Shown in pieces: positions 1 through 6,502 of a DNA stretch of 12,328 nucleotides. Below the pieces are notes generated by a model. It worked only from the letters and a program-made list of their open reading frames with translations. It had not been told where the DNA came from and ran no database searches. Each line of letters begins with the position of its first letter. The first letter of the stretch is position 1. The position numbers and the translations under genes are program-made. The DNA is taken from assembly GCA_007126415.1 (NCBI GenBank), contig SLBH01000056.1:1-12328 (forward strand), written 5' to 3'. The DNA is from Spirochaetales bacterium (lineage in GTDB: Bacteria > Spirochaetota > Spirochaetia > DSM-27196 > SLAA01).

Positions 1-53
1 ATGAATGCGATGAGTAACAGCTTGTCTCTGGTAGCGCGTGAGTTCCGGTGCAT
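1..53 (-). CDS. Possible N-terminus of a minus-strand membrane or exported protein, cut by the left edge
   Basis: An ATG at 53-51 on the minus strand opens a frame that stays open to the window edge and reads MHRNSRATRDKLLLIAF. Several basic residues followed by a hydrophobic run would suit the start of a signal peptide or membrane anchor. It begins 69 nt after the stop of the TPR gene on the same strand, so it could be the next gene of that operon. The ribosome binding site is weak: only an AGG lies just upstream. Seventeen codons are too few to identify a family, and chance is a real alternative. Confidence 0.3.
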   Translation of the reverse strand, partial: MHRNSRATRDKLLLIAF

Positions 54-122
54 CTGCCTATACTATCGGCGAACCGAACGCTCCGGTTGAGATAGCTGTG
101 GCGCCGTATCGTACCAATGGAG

Positions 123-1190
123 TTAGAGTTGTTCGCCGAAATATACCCCGGCCCATTCCCAGTTGTTGTGGATTTCAGGGTCCGCCGGAAAGTCTACCCG
201 CCGGAAGTACAGGTACCAGGTGTTGATACGATACGACCAGTTCCAGGTGCGCAGGTAGGCCTCGCGAGCGTTTGAGCTAATCTCGAGATCGCGCGAGTAG
301 CGAACGGGACGGCGCTGCATAAAGGTTCCGATATCGAACTCTATGCGGCTGTTGAAGTCCGATTCCTGTTGCTCCCAAGACATCGCGAAGAAGTTTTCCT
401 TCGCGCGGTGGCGCAGCAACTGATTGGGGCTCTGGCGGCTGAGCGCAACCTTGATATCGCGAACCAGATCGTCGAGACTTTCACGCGTCCAGTCGCGCGG
501 GGAGTCGTAGAAACTCACCTTCGCCTCGATCTCGCGGTGGGCGTCCGGGTACCCGGGCACTGTAGAGTCGGGGTGTTTCAAAAACTCGCGGTACGCCTCG
601 TAGGCGTTGTCCCAAAGTCCGAGGTTCTCGTAGCTGCGCGCGAGGTAAAAGTACTTCTGTCCGATATCTACCTTGTTGTGGTAGTCCTCGGTGATGCGAC
701 GGTAGTACTCGAGGCGGTCTTGGTCGTTGTCGGTGAGCTCCACCAGTCGCTGAAGTGCCTGGAAATGGATGGATTCTCCCCGAACTTCTAGGTTGGGGTA
801 GTTCGTTAAGAGCCGCTCGTAGTAGTGCTGTGCGACCGGTTTGCCACCGTTGGAGTCGTAGTATTGTGCAACGAGTAGGAGATAATAGCCGTTGTACGGG
901 TCGTCACGATGTTCCTCGACGTACTCGGTTAGAAAGACTTTCATCCGCTCGGGATGGCCCGCGCGGTGCAGATTTGCCGCGATTTGCTCGATAACTACGC
1001 TGCGATCACGCGCGGACAGCTCTTCGGTGTTGTTGAGAACATCAAAGAGTTTCTCCAACTCCGAGGCCGTTTCACGGTTGCCTACGATGTAGTATGACTC
1101 ACTTCCGTTGAAGGCGGTTAGCCCGGTGGCGACGAGAACCGTGACCAGAAAGGCCGTTACCTTAACCGGTAAGGCTGGGTAGTGTCTCAT
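123..1190 (-). CDS. TPR-repeat protein with N-terminal signal/anchor and Trp-rich C-terminus
   Basis: This is a 355-residue protein of unknown specific function, probably exported or anchored in the envelope. Residues about 9-25 form a hydrophobic segment after a short basic N-terminus. No lipobox cysteine follows it, so it is not an obvious lipoprotein. Residues about 40-225 are helical with TPR-like spacing, for example YYLLLVAQYYDSNG, YYERLLTNYPN and FYLARSYENLGLWDNAYEAY, a type of scaffold that binds other proteins. The last 45 residues are rich in Trp and Tyr (RTWNWSYRINTWYLYF and NNWEWAGVYFGEQL) and look like a separate conserved tail. The frame stays open further upstream to an ATG at 1280, but I chose the ATG at 1190. 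It puts the hydrophobic segment at the N-terminus and lies just downstream of a near-consensus promoter. That placement makes the message almost leaderless. Confidence 0.8.
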   Translation of the reverse strand: MRHYPALPVKVTAFLVTVLVATGLTAFNGSESYYIVGNRETASELEKLFDVLNNTEELSARDRSVVIEQIAANLHRAGHPERMKVFLTEYVEEHRDDPYNGYYLLLVAQYYDSNGGKPVAQHYYERLLTNYPNLEVRGESIHFQALQRLVELTDNDQDRLEYYRRITEDYHNKVDIGQKYFYLARSYENLGLWDNAYEAYREFLKHPDSTVPGYPDAHREIEAKVSFYDSPRDWTRESLDDLVRDIKVALSRQSPNQLLRHRAKENFFAMSWEQQESDFNSRIEFDIGTFMQRRPVRYSRDLEISSNAREAYLRTWNWSYRINTWYLYFRRVDFPADPEIHNNWEWAGVYFGEQL

Positions 1191-1200
1191 ACGAAATGGC

Positions 1201-1229
1201 ATTATAACGATGAAACTGCCGATTGGCAA
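1201..1229 (-). promoter_or_regulatory. Near-consensus sigma-70-type promoter for the TPR gene
   Basis: On the minus strand, a -35 TTGCCA (1229-1224) is followed by a 17-nt spacer and a perfect -10 TATAAT (1206-1201). Transcription would start near 1194-1195, only 4-5 nt before the ATG at 1190. This implies a leaderless or nearly leaderless message. The upstream ATG at 1202 lies inside the -10 and could not be used from this promoter. Confidence 0.65.
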
Positions 1230-1251
1230 GTGATTTACTATCTGGTAGACT
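1223..1251 (+). promoter_or_regulatory. Candidate promoter for the six-helix membrane protein
   Basis: On the plus strand, a -35 TTGGCA (1223-1228) is followed by a 17-nt spacer and a -10 TAGACT (1246-1251). Transcription would start near 1258, just ahead of the AGGAAGG ribosome binding site. The -35 hexamer occupies almost the same base pairs as that of the opposite promoter. An imperfect inverted repeat, ACTGCC-gatt-GGCAAGT (1215-1231), covers the shared element. Confidence 0.45.
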
Positions 1252-1259
1252 CGCTCTTC

Positions 1260-1266
1260 AGGAAGG
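1260..1266 (+). promoter_or_regulatory. Ribosome binding site that fixes a GTG start
   Basis: AGGAAGG lies 7 nt before the GTG at 1274. It supports that codon over the in-frame TTG at 1223, which would sit inside the candidate -35 element and has no good ribosome binding site. Confidence 0.75.
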
Positions 1267-1273
1267 CAGCGCC

Positions 1274-1825
1274 GTGACATCTACAGGTCGAACTACACCC
1301 TCGCAAAGGTTTCCCCACAAGTTTCTGGTGTTCGGCATTACGTTTGTGTTGATCGGCGCGGTGCTGCTGCTGCGCACCGCCGGGCTCATGCCCGACACCT
1401 GGGCGCTCTGGACCGTGATTCCGCTGATCGTCGGGTTCATGCTGCTGTACTTGGCCTTCGCGAAGGACGGCCCGGAAGGCTACGTGTTTGTCGGCATGAT
1501 TCTAACGCTTGTAGGGCTGGTGTTCTTGCTGCTGAATACCGTCATGTCGAGCGTAGGGCTTGTCCGGATCTGGCCGCTGTTCATGACGATAACCGGCGCA
1601 TCGCTCGCGGTCTACGCTCGCACAAAGGTACAGCCCGCGCGCGTCACCCTTCAGATTCCGGCCGCCGCGATGATTCTCCTTTCGGTCGTGTTTCTAATGT
1701 TCAGCCTAGACCTTATTCAACGCGACTTCCGGCGTGTTGTCGGGATGTGGTGGCCGGTAACCCTCATAGCGTTTGGTGGGCTCCTGTTGTGGTTGTACTA
1801 CGCGCGTCGAGGCAGTCGCTTCTAG
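1274..1825 (+). CDS. Six-helix integral membrane protein of unknown function
   Basis: This 183-residue protein starts at GTG, chosen from the AGGAAGG ribosome binding site. After a short polar N-terminus it consists almost entirely of hydrophobic helices, at about residues 18-37, 44-62, 69-89, 97-113, 126-146 and 155-171. They fall into repeated pairs with short basic loops (KDGPEG, ARTKVQPAR, QRDFRR). Each pair carries a pattern such as IWPLFMTITGASL or WWPVTLIAFGGLLL. That resembles the small membrane-domain repeats found in LiaI/LiaF-type envelope-stress proteins. There is no catalytic motif. The gene diverges from the TPR gene and converges with the zinc-ribbon membrane protein, with which it shares its stop site. 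The resemblance to LiaF-like domains is by eye only. Confidence 0.75.
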   Translation: MTSTGRTTPSQRFPHKFLVFGITFVLIGAVLLLRTAGLMPDTWALWTVIPLIVGFMLLYLAFAKDGPEGYVFVGMILTLVGLVFLLLNTVMSSVGLVRIWPLFMTITGASLAVYARTKVQPARVTLQIPAAAMILLSVVFLMFSLDLIQRDFRRVVGMWWPVTLIAFGGLLLWLYYARRGSRF

Positions 1826-2190
1826 GCATCGTGGGTGCCTTGGTCGCAGTCCCGGCATTGATTGGAGTCGTAATACAGTACTCGTTTCGGTGTAAGGTTG
1901 GTTCCGCACGACCCGCACCGAAACCGAAACGGGAGCACCTGTTCGTGAAACACGCCGGCTATACCCACGATTAGCAGCACTACCACTCCCAGGGTCGCGG
2001 TGGGAAGACCATACAGCAGTATCAGGTGCGACGAAGCAAACAGCACCAGAACCAAGACACTGAGGTACAGCGTTGCGAAGCGCTTTCGCTCGCCGTGTTC
2101 GAGGTGGCGGCGCTGACTGAGGTTGAGCGTGAGCAACGCCACCACTATCCAAGGGGCGTACTCGGCGATCGCACGAACTATCTCAAGCAT
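1822..2190 (-). CDS. Small membrane protein with C-terminal zinc ribbon
   Basis: This is a 122-residue hypothetical protein. Residues about 12-24 form a first hydrophobic stretch. A basic polar linker (QRRHLEHGERKRF) follows, and then two more probable membrane helices at about 42-61 and 64-81. The C-terminal tail carries two CxxC pairs, CGSC (92-95) and CRDC (112-115), separated by 16 residues. That is the layout of a rubredoxin-like or zinc-ribbon knuckle, probably cytoplasmic. It begins 29 nt after the aroC stop on the same strand and may be co-transcribed with it, although no convincing ribosome binding site precedes the ATG. Its stop codon overlaps the stop of the convergent gene. I do not recognise the family. 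Confidence 0.7.
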   Translation of the reverse strand: MLEIVRAIAEYAPWIVVALLTLNLSQRRHLEHGERKRFATLYLSVLVLVLFASSHLILLYGLPTATLGVVVLLIVGIAGVFHEQVLPFRFRCGSCGTNLTPKRVLYYDSNQCRDCDQGTHDA

Positions 2191-2219
2191 ATGGCCACAG
2201 CGTAGCGCGTTAGGGCTGC

Positions 2220-3275
2220 TTAGGCAATCATCGCCGCGTGGCGTTTGTAGTGGTCCTCGAGCACAATGCAGGCCATCGCCTCGACTACCGGTACGATTCG
2301 CGGACAGATACAGGTATCGTGGCGCCCCTCGGTGCGGATGACGCGCTCCTCGCCGGTGAGGTCTACGGTGCGTTGCGGCTTCGCGATCGAGGAGGTGGGT
2401 TTCACCGGCACGCGAAACACGATCTCTTCGCCGCTACTGATCCCGCCGATTATGCCGCCGGAGTTGTTGGTTACGAAGCCCTCGGGGCCCATCTGATCGT
2501 TGTGTTCGCTGCCGGTCATCTCGGCCGCGCGGAACCCGGCGCCGAACTCAATACCCTTGATCGAGCCCACCGAGAGCATCGCGTGAGCGAACTCGGCGTC
2601 GAGCTTGTCGAACACCGGCTCGCCGAGGCCGGCGGCAACGCCACGGATGCGACACTCCACGATCCCGCCCATACTGTCGTGTGCATCCTTCAAGGTCTCG
2701 GCGTAGCGCACCATCTCGGCCGCCGCGTCGCCGTCGCAGGCGCGCATAGGGTTGCGCTCGATCTCGTCGGCTGCAAATGTCCTGCATGCAATACCGCCTG
2801 CTGCAACGGTGTAAGCAAGCACCTCCACGCCGCGCTCGGCGAGCAGCTTGCGCGCGACCGCACCCGCGGCGACGCGCCCGGCGGTCTCGCGGCCGGAAGC
2901 GCGGCCGCTTCCGCGCCAGTCGCGGCGACCGTACTTCATCAAGTAGGTGTAATCGGCGTGCCCGGGTCTGAACATCGTCTTGATCTCGTTATAGGCCGAG
3001 GGGTCGGCGTCGGCATTGTAGAGGATCATGAGAATCGGAGTCCCGGTGGTTTCTCCTTCGAACACGCCCGAGAGCAGATTCACGGTGTCGGGCTCCTTGC
3101 GCGGCGTGCCGACACTGGACTGCCCGGGCTTGCGGCGGTCGAGTTGGGCCTGGATATCGGATGTCTCGAGTGCAACCCCGGGGCGCACGCCGTCGAGTAC
3201 TACCCCGACCGCGCCGCCGTGGGACTCGCCGAATGTTGTAAGCCGAAACGCTCTGCCAAAGCTGCTACCGGACAT
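2220..3275 (-). CDS. aroC: Chorismate synthase
   Basis: Chorismate synthase catalyses the last step of the shikimate pathway: 5-enolpyruvylshikimate-3-phosphate loses phosphate to give chorismate, using reduced FMN as cofactor. The 351-residue length is normal for the family. The N-terminal signature is present (FGESHGGAVG, with GESH at 16-19). So is the second signature, SGRASGRETAGRVAAGA, and the C-terminal FMN/substrate segment, SGGIIGGISSGEE followed by FRVPVKPTSSI. AGGAG lies 8 nt before the ATG, inside the end of aroK. The start overlaps the aroK stop by 11 nt, so the two are very probably translationally coupled. The opposite strand is open for nearly the same length because of codon bias, but it has no recognisable protein. 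Confidence 0.97.
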   Translation of the reverse strand: MSGSSFGRAFRLTTFGESHGGAVGVVLDGVRPGVALETSDIQAQLDRRKPGQSSVGTPRKEPDTVNLLSGVFEGETTGTPILMILYNADADPSAYNEIKTMFRPGHADYTYLMKYGRRDWRGSGRASGRETAGRVAAGAVARKLLAERGVEVLAYTVAAGGIACRTFAADEIERNPMRACDGDAAAEMVRYAETLKDAHDSMGGIVECRIRGVAAGLGEPVFDKLDAEFAHAMLSVGSIKGIEFGAGFRAAEMTGSEHNDQMGPEGFVTNNSGGIIGGISSGEEIVFRVPVKPTSSIAKPQRTVDLTGEERVIRTEGRHDTCICPRIVPVVEAMACIVLEDHYKRHAAMIA

Positions 3276-3858
3276 CGCCGTACTCCTGCATAACTGTATA
3301 GAGTTTGCTCGCGAGCTGCTCAGGGCTCTGCCCCGATATCTTGACTACCTGCTCGGCGTACGCTCGATACAAGGGATCGCGAGCGGCCCAGAGTGCGGTG
3401 AATGCTGCGTGAGGATCGGCAGAGTCGAGAAAGGCCGGGATTCCGCCGGCCACAACGCGTTCAAACAGCACATCCGGATCGTCGTCAAGATAAACAACAA
3501 CGCTAATCGCGGCAAGCCGCTCGATCGCGGGCTTGTTCTCGACCACGCCGCCGCCGCACGCCAGCACGCACGCTCCTTGGTGTGTTGAGGTCCGCCGCGC
3601 GAACTCGTCGGCAGCCGCGCGCTCGTAGCGCTGAAACTCCTCGCGCCCGTGCTCGCGGTAGATCTCGCGAACCGAAGGCGCTGTCTCGATGCGATTCTCG
3701 GCGGCGAAACACGAGCGAATGAGCTCATCGAGGTCGAGGAAGACTCGGCCGCTCAAGCTAGCGAGCAGCCGTCCGGTGGTGGTTTTCCCGCAGTGTTTCA
3801 TACCGATTAACGCCCATGGTCTCGGACGGCGGTGTGCGGCGTGGTGTGAGTGTGTCAT
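3265..3858 (-). CDS. aroK: Shikimate kinase, divergent
   Basis: A P-loop kinase that should phosphorylate shikimate at the 3-OH with ATP, two steps before chorismate. It has 197 residues, slightly longer than usual because of an N-terminal extension rich in His and Arg. The Walker A motif is G19-MKHC-G24-K25-T26. The shikimate-binding DxD is D42-L-D44, the GGG loop is 102-104, and the C-terminal arginine is in ARDPLY (R160). Two canonical substrate contacts are altered. The FRxxE motif reads F75-Q76-R77-Y78-E79, with Gln in place of Arg. The lid RPLL reads I140-PAFL. The overlap with aroC supports the assignment. A related small-molecule kinase is the alternative. The start codon lies 27 nt after the stop of the preceding c-di-GMP gene and has only a weak ribosome binding site. 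Confidence 0.85.
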   Translation of the reverse strand: MTHSHHAAHRRPRPWALIGMKHCGKTTTGRLLASLSGRVFLDLDELIRSCFAAENRIETAPSVREIYREHGREEFQRYERAAADEFARRTSTHQGACVLACGGGVVENKPAIERLAAISVVVYLDDDPDVLFERVVAGGIPAFLDSADPHAAFTALWAARDPLYRAYAEQVVKISGQSPEQLASKLYTVMQEYGDVR

Positions 3859-3885
3859 GGGTGCGCGGTTTCCGGAGACGAAAAA

Positions 3886-5973
3886 TTACGTTGTCGCGAG
3901 CTCGTGATCATGGCCCAACGGCGCAGGCATCGCGAGCTCGTAGCCTTGAAGATAATCAACGCCGATATCGATCAAAGTGCGACGAACGCTGTCGCTATGA
4001 ACAAACTCCGCGATCGTGAGCATCCCTATGGTGTGCCCAATGCGGTTGACAGCGTCGACGAGCGCGTAATGCACCGCGTTGGTGTCTACATCTTTGACGA
4101 ACGAGCCGTCTATCTTGAGGTAATCGAACGGCAGGTCCTTGAGATACGCAAAAGACGAAAAACCGTTCCCGAAGTCGTCGAGCGCAAACGAAACCCCGGC
4201 CTCGCGCAGAGCCTCGATCACCCCAATCGCGCTGCTGCGGTTCTCGATTGCGGTGGTCTCGGTTATCTCCAAGGTGATGAGCTTTGGATCCAGCTTAAGC
4301 AGCGATAGCTCGGACAACAGAAACTCAACGAAGGTTTTGTCCGCGATTGATCCCGCCGAGATGTTGATGCAGAGCGGGCGCGATGAGGACTCGATCTTTG
4401 ACCTGCGTGCGGCGTAGGCAATTGACTCGCGAATTACCCAGCGGTCTACCTGCGGCATGAGGTGATACTTCTCGGCCGCCGGTATGAAGTCTCCCGGATA
4501 GTGGAGCTTGTTCTCGCTGTCGCGTAGCCGAATGAGAATCTCGAGTTTCTCGGACAGGTCGTCTCGCACCGGTAGGATCGGTTGCCCGTACAGTACGAAC
4601 TGATTTTCCTCGATCGCGGTAGTGAGCCGCGATATCCAGTGCATCTCGCCACGGCGCTGCACAAAGGTAGCGCTCTTGTTCTCGTAGACCTTGATCCGGT
4701 TCCCGCCTTCCTCCTTGGCAAGATAACGCGCATCGTCGGCAGCCGCGATCACGGTGTAGGTATCGGCGGTGTCCTGGAGAATCGGGACCACCGCGATACT
4801 CGCGGAGACTTGAAACACGTGCTCGTGCCAGATAAACCGGCGGTTGAACAACTCGCGGATCCGCTCGGCGTGCTCAACGGCGTCGTTGAGTTCGTGGCGG
4901 TATAGGCTAACCGCGAACTCGTCACCACCGGGGCGTCCTACCAGGTGTTGTTGGGCGTCGCGCAGTTCATCTACATACTCGCGCAGCTCTTGAGCACACT
5001 GGCGAATCAGTTCATCGCCGGCCACGTGCCCGCATACGTCGTTTATGATCTTGAACTGATCGATATCAACCGAGATGAAACTGTGCGTGGGGCGATTCTG
5101 CGCCGGAGCTTCCGTCAACTCAGCGAGCTGGGCTATGAGCTCTCGGCGGTTCAGAAGCCCGGTAAGCGCGTCGTGGCTTGCCTGGTAGGCGAGGGTGGCA
5201 GACATCCGGCGTACCGCGGTGATGTCCTTGAACGCGATAAGATACGTTTCGGGCTCTCCCGAGGCGTACTGCACCGGAGTAATGGTGCCGGTGATATGAA
5301 GCCGGCCTCCGTGGCGATTGTTAAGCAAAAGGTCATCGAAGCGCAGCGTGGAGCGCGGCGTTGCGAGCTGCGTTCCGTTCAGAGGCAAAGTCGTCGGCGC
5401 CTCGGTGTGAGCGTTCAGCAGCTCCAACACCGTGTCAACCGGCCGCGCGTAGGCTTCGTCCTCGGGCCAGCCGGTGAGCGTCTCGGCCGCCGGGTTCAGA
5501 AACTGAACGCGCCCTTCGGTGTCGACCGCTATCAACGCCTCGTCCATGCTGTCGAGAATGGCCCCGAACAGGCGCTCTTGCCGCAGGATCTGTTTGTCTA
5601 TCTTGCTCTTGTACAGCGCGATATTAATCGTGGAGTACAGCTCGCGTTCTTTGAACGGTTTGATAATGTACCCAAACGGCTGCGCTTCCTTGGCGCGGTC
5701 AAGCGTGGCCTCATCGGCGTAGGCGGTGATGAACACCACCGGAATGTCTAGACTGGTTTTGACGTGCCGAGCCGCCTCGATACCGTCCATCTCGCCCGAG
5801 AGCATGATATCCATGAGAATGATGTCGGGACGGTGTTGGGTTGCACTCTCGAGCGCGTCGGGGCCGTTCGAAACCACGGCCGCCACCTCAAAGCCCAGGT
5901 TTTTGAGTGTTCGAGTGAGGTCTAGCGAGATTATTTTCTCGTCTTCAACAATCAGTACGCGCGCAGCTTGCAT
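3886..5973 (-). CDS. Response regulator with REC-PAS-GGDEF-EAL domains (c-di-GMP turnover)
   Basis: This 695-residue cytoplasmic protein is predicted to make and/or break cyclic di-GMP under control of a phosphorylated receiver. The receiver domain (about 5-120) has the acidic pair E10/D11, phospho-acceptor D55, T83 and K105. A PAS domain (about 134-255) follows, with NPAAETLTGW and a closing AFKDIT. The GGDEF domain (about 256-432) retains D303, D305 and an intact GGDEF at 349-353. No RxxD inhibitory site is seen five residues upstream. The EAL domain (about 445-690) has EIL in place of EAL (E478) and keeps N537, E569, D599-D600, K620, E656 and Q676, so the phosphodiesterase site looks intact. 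No membrane segment is present. The partner kinase is not in the window. A GGAAGGAG lies about 16 nt before the ATG, which is farther than usual. Confidence 0.95.
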   Translation of the reverse strand: MQAARVLIVEDEKIISLDLTRTLKNLGFEVAAVVSNGPDALESATQHRPDIILMDIMLSGEMDGIEAARHVKTSLDIPVVFITAYADEATLDRAKEAQPFGYIIKPFKERELYSTINIALYKSKIDKQILRQERLFGAILDSMDEALIAVDTEGRVQFLNPAAETLTGWPEDEAYARPVDTVLELLNAHTEAPTTLPLNGTQLATPRSTLRFDDLLLNNRHGGRLHITGTITPVQYASGEPETYLIAFKDITAVRRMSATLAYQASHDALTGLLNRRELIAQLAELTEAPAQNRPTHSFISVDIDQFKIINDVCGHVAGDELIRQCAQELREYVDELRDAQQHLVGRPGGDEFAVSLYRHELNDAVEHAERIRELFNRRFIWHEHVFQVSASIAVVPILQDTADTYTVIAAADDARYLAKEEGGNRIKVYENKSATFVQRRGEMHWISRLTTAIEENQFVLYGQPILPVRDDLSEKLEILIRLRDSENKLHYPGDFIPAAEKYHLMPQVDRWVIRESIAYAARRSKIESSSRPLCINISAGSIADKTFVEFLLSELSLLKLDPKLITLEITETTAIENRSSAIGVIEALREAGVSFALDDFGNGFSSFAYLKDLPFDYLKIDGSFVKDVDTNAVHYALVDAVNRIGHTIGMLTIAEFVHSDSVRRTLIDIGVDYLQGYELAMPAPLGHDHELATT

Positions 5974-6017
5974 GTGTATTGGGGCGATGCTCCTTCCTTC
6001 GACGGCCGTTGCCGCGT

Positions 6018-6046
6018 AGTATAGGCAATTCGGCGCTACAAGTCGA
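6018..6046 (-). promoter_or_regulatory. Weak candidate promoter for the c-di-GMP regulator
   Basis: On the minus strand, TCGACT (6046-6041) is followed by 17 nt and TATACT (6023-6018). The -35 overlaps the last codons of the preceding gene. Transcription would start near 6011, leaving a leader of about 38 nt. If real, the regulator-aroK-aroC group could be expressed apart from the nqr operon. Confidence 0.35.
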
Positions 6047-6491
6047 GGACCCGCTTGAGCTTCTCGGGCTCAAGCCTGAACGGGGAGCCTTTGCCTTGGC
6101 AGAAGTGATACTTCTCAAAGAGGTGTAACGAGAGTTCCGAGACCAGCAGCTGCTCGTCGGGCGCTTGCTTCTTCCGGACAACGGCGTTGACCTTGCGGAA
6201 TATCCCGTCCTCGAACGGCGAGGCGAGGAACCCGCGCGCCTCGTCGACCTTGACGACCCAGTTGCCGTCAACCGTGATCGGCTCGCCGAGACCTTTACGC
6301 CCTTTGTCGAGTAACTCGCGCATGCGTGCCGCAGCGTCCTCAAACTCGATGCCGAGATGCGCCATGCGTTCTTCGTCGGCCGTAATGATCTCAACGATCG
6401 GCCGCGTCTCATCGCCGAGAAAGCCGTCGGAGGTAATGACCCCCGGTTGCATGTTAGCCTGGGCCTTCTGGAACTCCGGTGTCATTTTCAT
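6036..6491 (-). CDS. Conserved-looking hypothetical protein attached to the nqr operon
   Basis: This 151-residue soluble protein is of unknown function. It starts 11 nt after the nqrF stop, with an AGGGG about 8 nt before the ATG. The frame is open upstream to 6569, but that extension lies inside nqrF. A second ATG two codons in is a possible start. No membrane segment, signal peptide or nucleotide-binding motif is visible. Blocks that look constrained are GVITSDGFLGDETRP near the N-terminus, LGEPITVDGNWVVKVDEARG in the middle, FEDGIFRKVN, and a C-terminal SELSLHLFEKYHF followed by GKGSPFRLEP. The single cysteine is in YHFCQGKG. Tight linkage to nqrF suggests a role with NQR (assembly, flavin delivery or regulation), but this is inference from position only. 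Confidence 0.8.
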   Translation of the reverse strand: MKMTPEFQKAQANMQPGVITSDGFLGDETRPIVEIITADEERMAHLGIEFEDAAARMRELLDKGRKGLGEPITVDGNWVVKVDEARGFLASPFEDGIFRKVNAVVRKKQAPDEQLLVSELSLHLFEKYHFCQGKGSPFRLEPEKLKRVLDL

Positions 6492-6502
6492 CTGCGCTAC
6501 CC

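Noticed and set aside
74..90. A terminator hairpin behind the TPR gene
   Set aside because: The arms AACCG and CGGTT form a 5-bp stem with a 7-nt loop and no following T run, so it is too weak to call.
38..226. A 62-codon plus-strand frame at the left edge
   Set aside because: It begins with GTG without a ribosome binding site and runs into the end of the TPR gene on the other strand.
1191..1280. A longer N-terminus for the TPR protein, from the ATG at 1280
   Set aside because: It would run through the near-consensus promoter and place the signal-like helix about 40 residues in.
2238..3293. A 351-codon open frame on the plus strand opposite aroC
   Set aside because: It mirrors aroC almost base for base, is low in complexity, has no recognisable family, and is explained by GC-biased codons on the real strand.
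4945..5751. A 268-codon plus-strand frame opposite the c-di-GMP gene
   Set aside because: It lies entirely within the REC-PAS-GGDEF-EAL gene, whose domains are unmistakable. The antisense translation shows no domain.
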